From the NCBI GenBank assembly GCA_029974015.1, contig JARKUF010000022.1:1-64000 (forward strand): a stretch of 64,000 bases of DNA, written 5' to 3'. How positions within the stretch are numbered: position 1 is the stretch's first letter; the number at the start of each line of letters is the position of its first letter. The notes beneath the pieces were generated by a model. It saw only the letters and a list, made by a program, of their open reading frames with translations, was not told the DNA's origin and made no database searches. Source of the DNA: Spirochaetota bacterium. Its GTDB lineage: Bacteria; Spirochaetota; UBA4802; JAGODF01. This document shows positions 8,489 to 17,166 of this stretch, in pieces. The position numbers were made by a program, and so were the translations under genes.

Positions 8489-9544
8489 ATGACACGGGCA
8501 AATTACATACGGCTTTACTCTGCGGGAGATGCTCCCGATGCGGCATACCTCCTGGGGAGCGGCACCATGTACTTTTTTTCCTCCCAGACCGACAGATACG
8601 CCATCAAGGGGACAAACCTCATCGTGGGGGCCACGGAACTCATCCTGGGAAGCGCCGCCGGCGTCGACACAGTGAGGCTCGAAACCGCGGTGATGGAGCA
8701 AGGCTCCCAGGTAAAAAAAATCTCCGCGGGAAAATTTATCGATAACCTCGATTCCTACTCCTTCATCCTCAACACCTGCATGGTCCTGGCGAAACAGGTA
8801 TCCCTTACCAACGAAATTATCAGCCGCAACATCGAGGCAATGCGTGAAGACGACAGGAAACTCAAGGAGATATCAGTCGAATATTACCGGACAATCGCTT
8901 CAGTGCGAAAGGAATATGATAAGCGCAAGCTTCCGTACCTGAAAGAGATCATCGTAAAATTCGAGAACAGCCTGGTCTACAAGCGCGGCGAGGCCTTTGA
9001 TCGCTCCCTGGAACCGGAACGGGTGGCCCCCATGACCACCATGAAGGACCGCTACAGGGACATCGCACCGGGGGAGATGATCTGCCAGGAGGGGACCGCG
9101 GGAGATGAAATGTACGTCCTTCATTCCGGCACTCTGGAAGTCCTTATTGGAGGTAACCAGGTGGCCACACTCTCGGAGCCCGGCACTATCATCGGAGAGA
9201 TGGCGCTCCTCCTTGGTGAAAAGCGCACGGCCTCCCTGCGGTCGAAAAACAACGTAGTGATCACGGGAATCACGAAAAACGACCTGAAGGAGATCGCAGA
9301 GAAGGAGCGGGGCCTTTTTCTCTCTATCGCTATTTCTCTCGCAAAAAAGCATTACTTCAACATCGACAAGATTCACAGGGTCAACGAGTTGGTCATAGAA
9401 AAAGAACTTGAAGGCCGCGTTGAAGATGTCGACAAAAAAATGCAGGAACTCAACAAGTCCCGCAGCGAGCTATCTTCCCTGAAAAACGAGGTTGAAAAGC
9501 TGATAGATACCAAGGGCGCAGACTACCTCCAGGGCCTGGTGTAG
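8489..9544 (+). CDS. Cyclic-nucleotide-binding protein, two cNMP domains and coiled coil
   Basis: Cytoplasmic protein of 351 residues with no DNA-binding or enzyme domain. The clear cNMP-binding domain is at about residues 185-295: IAPGEMICQEG, the phosphate cassette FxE-like block IIGEMALLLGEKRTASL with the expected Glu and Arg, then a C-helix. The first 75 residues (LLGSGTMYFFS, LIVGATELIL) look like a second, degenerate copy without the phosphate-cassette Arg. The last 50 residues are a charged coiled coil. It probably senses cAMP and passes the signal through a partner; an adenylate cyclase is encoded at 32-35 kb. Separated by 62 bases from the upstream lipoprotein gene. Confidence 0.8.
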   Translation: MTRANYIRLYSAGDAPDAAYLLGSGTMYFFSSQTDRYAIKGTNLIVGATELILGSAAGVDTVRLETAVMEQGSQVKKISAGKFIDNLDSYSFILNTCMVLAKQVSLTNEIISRNIEAMREDDRKLKEISVEYYRTIASVRKEYDKRKLPYLKEIIVKFENSLVYKRGEAFDRSLEPERVAPMTTMKDRYRDIAPGEMICQEGTAGDEMYVLHSGTLEVLIGGNQVATLSEPGTIIGEMALLLGEKRTASLRSKNNVVITGITKNDLKEIAEKERGLFLSIAISLAKKHYFNIDKIHRVNELVIEKELEGRVEDVDKKMQELNKSRSELSSLKNEVEKLIDTKGADYLQGLV

Positions 9545-9567
9545 ATACGCCGCGGAAACCGGTTTGA

Positions 9568-10092
9568 TTAATCGGCCGCCCCACCCTTCTTCATGGACTT
9601 GAGCCAAGAAAGCTCCGACTTCAGGTGGCTTTCAAGGTATGTGTAAAGGTGATGCTGCGACTCCTCCTCGGTCTGCCTTGAAGACTCGTCAATCTTCTCC
9701 TTGATCTCTATGAGCTTGCCTTTCATGTGGTCAATCCTATCCTCGATGAACTGCTCTTTTTGTTCTGGAGCAAGGGACTTGTAGAACATCAGAACTATGT
9801 CGATATCGAAATGGATCAGGTTGCGGTCGAAATACTGCTTCAGGAGTTTCTTGTAATGCTTCCGACCAGCGGGAAGTATTTCGTAGATGTACCGCTCGGG
9901 GTTCCCCCCCTCCTTCTCCACTCCCACACGTTTCACCCACTGGTTGTCCACCGCTTTCTTTATGGCGTAATAAATGGAGCCGAACTTGATGTCCACGTAA
10001 TCCTTCAGCCGCTCCACGATCTTTTTTTTAATCTCATAACCGTAGAGATTGCTCTCCATAAGGAGGCCCAGTATTGTAATTTCAATTTTCAT
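9568..10092 (-). CDS. PadR-family transcriptional regulator
   Basis: DNA-binding repressor-type protein of 174 residues. The N-terminal winged helix contains ILGLLMESNLYGYEIKK and the PadR hallmark FGSIYYAIKK (about residues 40-50), followed by a basic wing. The C-terminal half is helical and resembles the Vir_act_alpha_C dimerisation region. The start at 10092 is chosen because GGGAGGGG lies eight bases upstream; the frame stays open upstream but without a better site. Its target is unknown. The gene is convergent with the cyclic-nucleotide-binding protein gene. Confidence 0.9.
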   Translation of the reverse strand: MKIEITILGLLMESNLYGYEIKKKIVERLKDYVDIKFGSIYYAIKKAVDNQWVKRVGVEKEGGNPERYIYEILPAGRKHYKKLLKQYFDRNLIHFDIDIVLMFYKSLAPEQKEQFIEDRIDHMKGKLIEIKEKIDESSRQTEEESQHHLYTYLESHLKSELSWLKSMKKGGAAD

Positions 10093-10192
10093 GGCATCCC
10101 CTCCCTTGCGACGGGACACATGCCCCACGCCTCCCATCCGCCCGCCATTGCCTGTTATTATTCATCATTTTTTGGCAACCTCCAATAATTAT

Positions 10193-10254
10193 GGGAAGTC
10201 CTAAAAATTAAGATTTTTAAGTTTCCCATAAACTGTAACTACTTGCGAAATTTT
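10193..10254 (+). repeat. Dispersed hairpin element, 5' half copy
   Basis: Left half of the intergenic element: GGGAAGTCCTAAAAATTAAG, a T-rich partner arm ending GTTTCCC, then GTAACTACTTGCGAAA, after which the match fades. It is in opposite orientation to the complete copy that begins ten bases further on. Confidence 0.65.
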
Positions 10255-10263
10255 TCCTTCCCC

Positions 10264-10390
10264 ATTAAGGTAACCTCTAATAATTTAGTTTACCCGCCCG
10301 CCTAAGGCGGGCGGGTAAACCTAAGTCCTGAGTTTGCCAGTAGTTACAAATTATGGGAACCGCTAAAATTTAATTTTTAAAGGTTCCCTT
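10264..10390 (-). repeat. Dispersed hairpin element, complete copy
   Basis: Complete copy on the minus strand. It begins AAGGGAACC at 10390, folds with GGTTCCC, carries TAACTACTGGCAAACTCAGG and ACTTAGG, then the perfect 15-base stem GTTTACCCGCCCGCC (10288-10302, loop TAA, 10306-10320). It ends in AGAGGTTACCTTAAT. With the half copy at 10193 it makes a head-to-head arrangement upstream of padR. Confidence 0.8.
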
Positions 10391-10589
10391 AAGTAAATTA
10401 ACTGGATATTTAAAATTAAATCAATATTTTTTTATAAAAACAAAAATATTTATATTTCAATTGTTGAATTGGCGTAAAAGACCCCATTTTGTCGACCTTT
10501 TACAGAAAATTCTTAGACATATCTCCGAAATACGCCCATGGCAGACCGGTTAAGAGAACACCCTTGGCCTGAAACAGGGGATTGCAAGA
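10391..10589. other. AT-rich gap with a weak hairpin downstream of ruvA
   Basis: Very AT-rich stretch without a supported gene. An inverted repeat GTAAAAG (10474-10480) and CTTTTAC (10497-10503) could form the 3' hairpin of the yebC-ruvC-ruvA transcript. Nothing else recognised. Confidence 0.35.
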
Positions 10590-11174
10590 TTACTCGGAGA
10601 ACGCTTTAAGGGAATGGCGGATCAGGGCTTCCAGGGCAATTCCGGGGTTGTCCGCGAGGAGGGAATCCACCACGGAGGAGGACTTTTTCTCGTCGAACCC
10701 CAGGGAGCCCAGGGCTTCCAGGGCATCTGCCCTCACGGAGGAGGCTGCCGGGGCACCGAAAGATAGCGTTTCCAGCTTCTTTAGGCGTCGCTGAAGCTCG
10801 AAGATGATTTTTTCGGCTTTTGCCTTCCCTATCCCGGGCACTTTCATAAGAGGCAGGGGGTTCTTGTCGCGGACCGCCGCCACAAAATCCCCGATGGACA
10901 GCCCAGACAGAATAGAGAGCGCCACTGCGGGACCTATTCCGGCAATGCCGAGGAGCACCCGGAAGAGGCTTCTCTCCTCGGCAGAGGCGAACCCGAAGAG
11001 TTTAAAGCTGTCTTCCCGATGATGGGTGTGGACAAAAAGGGCAGTGTTTTCCAGGTCCTTGATTTTTTCAAATGTTGAAAAAGGAATATGCAAATGGTAT
11101 CCTACACCCCCGACATCGAGGACCAGTTCCGTAGGCTTCAGGTCGGCGACATCGCCCCTCAGGAAGGCGATCAT
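10590..11174 (-). CDS. ruvA: Holliday junction branch migration protein RuvA
   Basis: DNA-binding subunit of the RuvAB branch-migration complex, 194 residues. The N-terminal OB fold starts MIAFLRGDV, the central helix-hairpin-helix motifs are LLGIAGIGPAVALSIL and LMKVPGIGKAKAEKI, and the C-terminal three-helix domain that contacts RuvB is present (SLGFDEKK). The start at 11174 overlaps the ruvC stop as ATGA, which implies translational coupling; a longer open frame upstream is just ruvC sequence in another frame. No ruvB is in the window. Confidence 0.96.
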   Translation of the reverse strand: MIAFLRGDVADLKPTELVLDVGGVGYHLHIPFSTFEKIKDLENTALFVHTHHREDSFKLFGFASAEERSLFRVLLGIAGIGPAVALSILSGLSIGDFVAAVRDKNPLPLMKVPGIGKAKAEKIIFELQRRLKKLETLSFGAPAASSVRADALEALGSLGFDEKKSSSVVDSLLADNPGIALEALIRHSLKAFSE

Positions 11175-11668
11175 TTCACCCCCTCCCGAATGGCCCTGGC
11201 CCTGAGGCACCCCTCTGTAAGGCAGTGACACGCTGCAATGGCGACGGCGTCGGTCACGTCGTCCTTGAGCTTCCCGGTATTTATTTTTAAAATTTTTGAT
11301 ACCATGGCCTGGACCTGGCCCTTCGTCGCGCGTCCGTACCCTGTGAGGGCCTGCTTCACCTGTATGGGCGTGTATTCGCACAACTTAAGGTTTTCCAGGC
11401 GGAGGGTCAACATGATGACGCCCACGGCTTTCGACACATCCAGGGCCGTGGTGGTATTCCGGGAAAAAAAAAGCCGCTCCAGGGCGGCATGTTCGGGTTT
11501 ATGCTCATGAATAATGTCCCCAAGGGCGCGGTGGATGTGCAGGAGGCGATCACATAAATCTTCACCCGGCGGGGTCTCGATGGAGCCGCAGGCCCGGACT
11601 GAGAGGACGTCGTCCACGATAGCCCACCCCACGGTCCCGTACCCTGGATCGATCCCAAGGGTCCTCAC
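11171..11668 (-). CDS. ruvC: Holliday junction resolvase RuvC
   Basis: RNase H-fold endonuclease that resolves Holliday junctions, 165 residues. Catalytic acids are visible: Asp in GIDPGYG at the N-terminus, Glu in ALERLFF, and the Asp pair in LKDDVTDAVAIA near the C-terminus. The start is the GTG at 11668, which overlaps the yebC stop as GTGA, with GAGGAA just upstream. The longer frame upstream of this GTG is yebC in another frame. Confidence 0.96.
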   Translation of the reverse strand: MRTLGIDPGYGTVGWAIVDDVLSVRACGSIETPPGEDLCDRLLHIHRALGDIIHEHKPEHAALERLFFSRNTTTALDVSKAVGVIMLTLRLENLKLCEYTPIQVKQALTGYGRATKGQVQAMVSKILKINTGKLKDDVTDAVAIAACHCLTEGCLRARAIREGVK

Positions 11669-12420
11669 TGTTCCTCGCTTATTTTCGCCATAATGTCGTC
11701 GGCAATGTCGTAGTTTGAATATACGTTCTGCACGTCGTCCTGGTCCTCGAGCTGGGATATGAGGCGCATGCACTGCCCGGCCTTCTGTTCGTCAAGGCTT
11801 ACGGATGTCTTCGGAGTAAAGGTTACTTCATTGTACGCGAGCTTCAATTTTTTTTCATTCAAAAGCTCCTGAACGCCGCTAAACGCCTCTGAAGGCATGG
11901 TGACAACGATGTTGCCGTCCTCTGTTTTCACGTCTTCTATGTCATGCTCGATTAGAAGCTCAATTGTTTCGTCTTCCGATATCTGGCCGCCCTCAATTAT
12001 GATGATGCCTTTGTAGTCGAACATGTACGCTACGCTTCCGGACTCGCCGAGATTGCCTCCATTTTTTGTGAAAATCTTTCGTATCTCCGGCGTAGTGCGG
12101 TTCCGGTTGTCCGTGAGGCAATCCACCATGATCGCCACACCGCCTGCGCCGTACCCTTCGTAGCGCACTTCCTCGTATACGACCCCTTCAAGATCGCCGG
12201 ACCCCTTCTTGATTGCCCGGTCAATATTGTCGTTGGGCATATTATTTTCCTTCGCCTTGTTGACGGCGATTCTCAGGCGGGGATTTGCGTTCAGATCAGC
12301 GCCGCCCAATCTTGCGGCCACGGTAATCTCTTTTATAAGCTTCGTGAAGATGGCGCCGCGCTTCGCGTCCACTACGGCTTTCTTTCTTTTAATGGTCGAC
12401 CATTTAGAATGACCTGACAT
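11665..12420 (-). CDS. yebC: YebC/PmpR-family protein (TACO1 family)
   Basis: Family member of 251 residues starting with the hallmark MSGHSKWSTIKRKK, followed by AKRGAIFTKLIKEI and the NNMPNDNIDRAIKK block. Proteins of this family were described as transcription regulators and, more recently, as translation factors that relieve ribosome stalling. AGGAG lies seven bases upstream. It is the first gene of a yebC-ruvC-ruvA operon, a common bacterial arrangement. Confidence 0.95.
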   Translation of the reverse strand: MSGHSKWSTIKRKKAVVDAKRGAIFTKLIKEITVAARLGGADLNANPRLRIAVNKAKENNMPNDNIDRAIKKGSGDLEGVVYEEVRYEGYGAGGVAIMVDCLTDNRNRTTPEIRKIFTKNGGNLGESGSVAYMFDYKGIIIIEGGQISEDETIELLIEHDIEDVKTEDGNIVVTMPSEAFSGVQELLNEKKLKLAYNEVTFTPKTSVSLDEQKAGQCMRLISQLEDQDDVQNVYSNYDIADDIMAKISEEQ

Positions 12421-12586
12421 GACTGTCTCCTGCGTCGGTGTTTATGCAAAATATCGCAGTTATTTCGCGACGGACGTTGCAGGCCCGTTCGATGTGCCGC
12501 AATCAAGCCGCTGCCTGGGCCCTGTGTGCGGCGTCCTGGACCGGGACCGGCACTCAGGAACCATGCCGCACGGTGGTGACACTTTA

Positions 12587-13906
12587 TCAATATCCTCTCA
12601 TAATTTTCAACTGTAATTTTTGTATCCGCTCCCTGGCCCGGTTGCTGTTGTAATCGAACGCGACCGCCTCCCGGTAATAATCTATGGCCTTAACAAGGTC
12701 CCCCATGCGCTCGTAGGAACAGGCCAGGTTCCACCTTACCTTACCCGCATTGAGCTTCGTGAAGAGATATTCCTTCTCCCGATTTTTCAGTTCCAGCTCT
12801 CCTTTCTTTTCCTGCTCTACAAAGACTTCTCCCCCGGCATCTGGGCCCTTCTCGGCGACGGTTTTCCTGAGCTTTTGTATGTCTTCACGGATTTTTTTGA
12901 TTTCCTCGATCCTCCCTCGCATGTCTGCGAGGATCTCATCCTGGTACCGGGCCGTGTTCCCGTACACCTCCGCCGCCCTGTCGAACTCCAGGTCCTTCAT
13001 GTGTATGTCCCCGATGTATTCATTGGCCCTCGAGCGGCGGAGGATGTCGTCCTGTGGGAGGAGCTTCAGTGATTCCCGGAAGGAGCTTTTCGCCAGCCCG
13101 TAGTTTCCGGTCCGCCTGTAGGCTATAAAGCCCAGGGCGAAATGTATGTATCCGTCATCGGGCTTTTTTGCGAGATATTTTTTATAATGTTCAACAGTGT
13201 CGAGATACCGGCCCGTGTCCTCATATAGATTACCCAGAACCAGATGGAGCTTCGGGTCTTCCAAATCCTCCTTCGAGCCAAGATAGCGTTCCAGATGGAA
13301 GATAGATTTCTTTTTCTCGTTGGTTTTCGAGAGTGAAAGACCCAGTTCCAGCGAATAGTCGGTTTTCGACGGATTGAGCTCGTATGCCGCCTCAAGCATG
13401 CGGCTGTAGGCATCGGGCCGGCTCTGGTCCCTGTACACCTGCGCCATCTCATGGTAGAGAATATCGTCACGTCCCCGGGTGATGATTCTAAACCGCAGGG
13501 CCTGGTAATAATGGCTGAGGGCCTCATCGTATTTGCCCTGCCGGTAGTAACAGCGGGCGGCATAAACATGAAGCTCTGAAAGCTCGGAATTATCCTCAAT
13601 GAAGAAACCTCCGGGTTTCCTTTCACGGAACGCCTTACGAAGCAGGATTTTCCCCGATTCGAGGTTTTTCATGATATCGTGCTCCGCCGGCGTAATCCTG
13701 CCCCCGGAACGGCCTTCGTAGATCGCCGCCATACGTGCCCGCGCCTTTTCAAGGGCGGCGTTGTAGTCCCTTTTGTCATACAGCCCCGCCACTTCGTCGA
13801 GTGTCTGGGAGAGCGCCCCCCCTCCAGCAAAGGCGAGGAAAGCCAGTGACGCAAGGATTCCCATCCATCTTTTTTTTGAGGACGATATAAGTTGCTGACC
13901 ATTCAT
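12587..13906 (-). CDS. Exported tetratricopeptide-repeat protein
   Basis: Protein of 439 residues with a hydrophobic N-terminal segment (about residues 15-34, ending near ALSQ), so exported or membrane anchored. At least five TPR-like repeats are visible, for example AARCYYRQGKYDEALSHYYQ, LVLGNLYEDTGRYLDTVEHY and LACSYERMGDLVKAIDYYRE. A charged coiled-coil stretch of about 60 residues sits near residue 330-390. TPRs mediate protein contacts; the partner is unknown. It is separated from yebC by 166 bases in which I see no gene. The start has no clear ribosome binding site. Confidence 0.7.
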   Translation of the reverse strand: MNGQQLISSSKKRWMGILASLAFLAFAGGGALSQTLDEVAGLYDKRDYNAALEKARARMAAIYEGRSGGRITPAEHDIMKNLESGKILLRKAFRERKPGGFFIEDNSELSELHVYAARCYYRQGKYDEALSHYYQALRFRIITRGRDDILYHEMAQVYRDQSRPDAYSRMLEAAYELNPSKTDYSLELGLSLSKTNEKKKSIFHLERYLGSKEDLEDPKLHLVLGNLYEDTGRYLDTVEHYKKYLAKKPDDGYIHFALGFIAYRRTGNYGLAKSSFRESLKLLPQDDILRRSRANEYIGDIHMKDLEFDRAAEVYGNTARYQDEILADMRGRIEEIKKIREDIQKLRKTVAEKGPDAGGEVFVEQEKKGELELKNREKEYLFTKLNAGKVRWNLACSYERMGDLVKAIDYYREAVAFDYNSNRARERIQKLQLKIMRGY

Positions 13907-14043
13907 GGAAGTTCATTGATCCGTTGGACTCAGCGGGGCGCCTCGAAATGGAATACCCCCTTATAAGATCGGCATTTTCGCAAGTTCCTTCAAGTGAAAA
14001 ACATCAGATTTTCGCCTGGAACGACTCGATCCCGGATTAGTGT

Positions 14044-14073
14044 TTGACATGCGGAGTTTCCATTCACGATAAT
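14044..14073 (+). promoter_or_regulatory. Candidate sigma-70 promoter
   Basis: TTGACA at 14044-14049, an 18-base spacer and GATAAT at 14068-14073. It precedes the exported protein gene at 14137 by about 60 bases. Confidence 0.55.
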
Positions 14074-14136
14074 CATTATTGTTCCGGGTTCGTATATCTT
14101 CCCGGATAAATCGCGCCCGGATGGAGCGACTTTCCG

Positions 14137-15075
14137 ATGAAAAAGAGAGCGCTGTGTAATGCCGTGAATATCGTCCTCCTTCTTTTTTTTCCGGCGGTGT
14201 TGGGAGCCTGGACTTTCTCCGACAATCTTTCCGGCGGAACTTTAGTCATATTTACTCCTGACAGCTCCTGGGAAGTGAAAAAAGAAGGGGACGGCGATTA
14301 TGGAAACACTTACAGGATCACACCACGGGGAAGCGCGCGTTTCCAGCTTCTAATGAGCGTCATCAAGACTCCCGAGGCCACCCATGGCCTGGACTTTATA
14401 CGTGAACAAATTGAAGAACAGGGCAAAACCTTCCTTGAAAGCTCCGTAGAAAAGAAGCTTAATATTCTGGAAATAAAAAACGGCGAAGTTTCCGGGTATT
14501 ATTTTAAGCTTACGGACAAAAATCCAAGGCAAAACGGGTATCGGCAATTCATCCAGGGCCACTTGAGAAAGGAGCGGGCCATCATCTCCTTTACCTATCT
14601 TTTCAACTACGAGAACGCAAAGGAAACTGAAAGCGTCCTTGCAACCATAAAAAGCATCAGGATGACCCACGGGGCAGAGTCAAACATCCTGGATGCCCTC
14701 GTCCTAAAAAATGGCGACCTGAAGGGAAACGTGCGCCTGGGGCGCGATTTAATATGCAAATCAATCCAGGTGCAGTACTACTTTCTTCGCCCCGGCGACT
14801 ACTCCGGCGCGGTGCCTCCCCTGTCGGAGAAGGCCATCCAGTCCATTGACACAGGGAAAGAGAAAGGCTCGGTGATGTATTTCAAGTATAAAGGAAACGT
14901 GGAAGCGCTAAAGGGGTTTTTCTCCCGCATTTTCTACCGTCCCTGGGACGGCCCCACGGAAGACAACCCGGAGGAGTTCATCCTGCACCGCGACCTCATG
15001 GTGATACTATGCTTCGACAGGGAGAGTTCCCTTAAAAAGGAAATCAAGGACATATTGACGGGCCGACTAAAATGA
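14137..15075 (+). CDS. Exported protein of unknown function
   Basis: 312 residues with a clear signal peptide (basic MKKR, hydrophobic core LLLFFPAVLGAW, cleavage probably after the Ala-Trp region). The rest alternates beta-strand-like and charged segments with no motif I recognise. A segment SIKTPEATHG... through IISFTYLF resembles the general pattern of periplasmic proteins that bind ligands, but I do not assign a family. It is convergent with the gene at 15082, only six bases away. Confidence 0.55.
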   Translation: MKKRALCNAVNIVLLLFFPAVLGAWTFSDNLSGGTLVIFTPDSSWEVKKEGDGDYGNTYRITPRGSARFQLLMSVIKTPEATHGLDFIREQIEEQGKTFLESSVEKKLNILEIKNGEVSGYYFKLTDKNPRQNGYRQFIQGHLRKERAIISFTYLFNYENAKETESVLATIKSIRMTHGAESNILDALVLKNGDLKGNVRLGRDLICKSIQVQYYFLRPGDYSGAVPPLSEKAIQSIDTGKEKGSVMYFKYKGNVEALKGFFSRIFYRPWDGPTEDNPEEFILHRDLMVILCFDRESSLKKEIKDILTGRLK

Positions 15076-15081
15076 GGGGGG

Positions 15082-15522
15082 TCACTCGTCGATGACGTAC
15101 CAGTCGCCATCGATATATTTCACCCGCAGGGAATTCGCCGTGAAGTTCTGCATGAACTCGAAGATAACCTCGGGAGCATGGGCCTCCTTGAAGTCATGGG
15201 CCTCCTTCTCCGTTAAAATCTCGAAGGCGTGCCAGAGGGCGCTCTCAGCGGCGTCCTCGTTTATTTTCCCGTCCCATACATAGGGCTGTGACTCTTCACA
15301 GGAAGGGATTGCGCCGGACTCCGTTGCCGGAACATGTACCAGGACGTTTCGCCCTTCAAAAGAGAAGTGTTCGAAGCGCTGAAGTCCGAAGGACCAGCGG
15401 AGAAAATTGCCGCCCTTCTCCTCACCGAAAACCGAAAACAGGGCAAACCTCGCGGGCCCTGTCTGTTCCTTAACGTAATCTGAAAATCGCATCTTCTTTT
15501 CCATGACGGCCATCGCTTTCAT
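15082..15522 (-). CDS. Small soluble protein of unknown function
   Basis: Up to 146 residues, no signal peptide or membrane span. It is rich in aromatic and acidic residues and ends with a strand-rich LRVKYIDGDWYVIDE. No family recognised. Three Met codons near the N-terminus (15522, 15510, 15504) are possible starts and none has a good ribosome binding site. It is divergent from the rhomboid gene, whose start lies 97 bases away. Confidence 0.5.
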   Translation of the reverse strand: MKAMAVMEKKMRFSDYVKEQTGPARFALFSVFGEEKGGNFLRWSFGLQRFEHFSFEGRNVLVHVPATESGAIPSCEESQPYVWDGKINEDAAESALWHAFEILTEKEAHDFKEAHAPEVIFEFMQNFTANSLRVKYIDGDWYVIDE

Positions 15523-15619
15523 CGTAACGTATTTTCAATGTTTATCAAGCATTTTTTGCTTGCCCCGAAGGCTGTTTTATGCGAAGTTCAAGGCGCGGCT
15601 GAAAGAGCGGAGGAATGAT

Positions 15620-16198
15620 ATGGTAACGAAAACCGAAAAACTCAATCTTCAACCTTTGAAGATTATTCTCGCCCTCATCGCCCTGCTCTGGATTGTGCTG
15701 TTCATTTCGTGGGCGGTGCCGTCCCTCAACCAGTTAGGCATCCGACCCCGAACCATTCCGGGGTTAATCGGCATCATAGTCTCCCCCTTTCTCCACGGGG
15801 ACATCGTCCATCTTATGGCAAACACGACAGGGCTCTTTTTCTTAGGGCTCATCTTCCTGGGCCTTGAGAAATCCAGGGCGGGATACATCATGGTCCCCAT
15901 CTACATTCTCTCGGGGCTCGGGACCTGGATTATAGGAAGGGCCGGGTCGGTCCACATAGGGGCCAGCGGCATAATCTACGGGCTTCTGGGGTACCTTCTG
16001 TTTATCGGCATTTTCAGAAAGCATATATGGACCATAATCCTCTCCATAGCCATCTTTCTGCTCTACGGAGGGGCCCTTTGGGGGGTCCTTCCCCAGATAG
16101 GCTTTTCCCAGATATCCTGGGAAGGCCATCTTTCCGGATTTCTCTCCGGCATCATTACCGCCAAAGCCGAAGCGAATATGAACCGAATTAGAAACTAG
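15620..16198 (+). CDS. Rhomboid-family intramembrane serine protease
   Basis: Polytopic membrane protease of 192 residues with about six membrane segments. The catalytic Ser is in GASGIIYG (GxSG motif) and the catalytic His in WEGHLSGFLSG in the last segment, forming the Ser-His dyad. HGDIVHLMANT in the second segment is the expected rhomboid His/Asn region. The start at 15620 has GGAGG seven bases upstream; the frame is open further upstream but without support. Substrate unknown. Confidence 0.9.
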   Translation: MVTKTEKLNLQPLKIILALIALLWIVLFISWAVPSLNQLGIRPRTIPGLIGIIVSPFLHGDIVHLMANTTGLFFLGLIFLGLEKSRAGYIMVPIYILSGLGTWIIGRAGSVHIGASGIIYGLLGYLLFIGIFRKHIWTIILSIAIFLLYGGALWGVLPQIGFSQISWEGHLSGFLSGIITAKAEANMNRIRN

Positions 16199-16364
16199 TT
16201 TTCTGCCGTCCGAAGAAGGGAGCATAACCCGGAGTAAGCTTAAAAAACCAAGTTCTTCCACCCGCCGAAGGCATGCGGGCAAACATGGAAGCATTGAGCG
16301 CCAGCCCCCTGGCCACGAGAGTAAAAAGCGCAACCGCAATAATTGGAACGCGAAAGGGGCGCAA

Positions 16365-17015
16365 TCAGGACATTGGCAATATCTGGTAGTAAACGCCGAA
16401 GAAGTGGCAGACGGTGCCGCCAAGGACGAAAAGGTGCCATACCGCGTGCGCGAACCACAGGCTTTTCCACATGTAAAAAATGGTCCCAAAGCTATACGAT
16501 AGTCCTCCAGCCAGAAACCAATAGAGCCCCGCCGGGGGCATGAGCGTGAGTAGCGGCTTGATCGCTACAACAATAATCCATCCCATCGCCAGATAGAGGA
16601 TGGTTGAGGCGGCCCTGTATTTGCCCGTGAAAAAGATCTTCAAAATGATGCCCACGGCCGCAATGCCCCACACCACGCCGAAGATACTCCAGCCCCAGAC
16701 GCCCCTCATAGTCACGAGCGACACTGGCGTGTATGTACCGGCAATGAGCAGGAAGATCGATGCGTGGTCGAGAATGTGGAGGAATTTTTTTACGCGCTCG
16801 TTTGTCGCCAGGTGGTAGAGCGTTGACATCGTATAGAGGAGCACCATCGTCGCGCCGAAAACGCTGAACGACACCACCTTCCAGGCATCGCCCCTCCTGG
16901 CGGCAGCAGTCACCAGGACCGCGAGGCCTGCAACGCCGAGGGCGGCGCCCAGAGCATGGGTGAAGGCGTTGGCAAGTTCCTCGCCTCGGCTCTGTATTCT
17001 ATCAGATTTTACCAT
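16365..17015 (-). CDS. Haemolysin III / PAQR-family membrane protein
   Basis: Seven-span membrane protein of about 216 residues in the HlyIII/YqfA (PAQR) family. Hallmarks are NAFTHALGAALG at the start, the STLYHLA block, HILDHASIFLLIAGTYTP, and the C-terminal HAVWHLFVLGGTVCHFF, whose His residues form the family's metal site with the first His. Members have been linked to membrane homeostasis and, in few cases, cytolysis; the name should not be read as toxin. The start at 17015 (MVKSD) is preferred over an ATG 13 codons upstream because AGGTG precedes it. Confidence 0.9.
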   Translation of the reverse strand: MVKSDRIQSRGEELANAFTHALGAALGVAGLAVLVTAAARRGDAWKVVSFSVFGATMVLLYTMSTLYHLATNERVKKFLHILDHASIFLLIAGTYTPVSLVTMRGVWGWSIFGVVWGIAAVGIILKIFFTGKYRAASTILYLAMGWIIVVAIKPLLTLMPPAGLYWFLAGGLSYSFGTIFYMWKSLWFAHAVWHLFVLGGTVCHFFGVYYQILPMS

Positions 17016-17166
17016 TAAAATGCACCTGTTCCATATCCAAGACAGCGTACGCACAGAAAGGTTGCAAATATTTTTTTCTTGTTAAATAATCATTTATATG
17101 CCGCACTTGCAGATATTAGATGCTGCGAAAAGCGCAGCACACACCGCCATTCGATCGGAGGACCTT

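Noticed and set aside
11175..11381. Longer RuvA with about 69 extra N-terminal residues
   Set aside because: The extension is ruvC sequence in another frame; RuvA starts MIAFLRG at the ATGA overlap.
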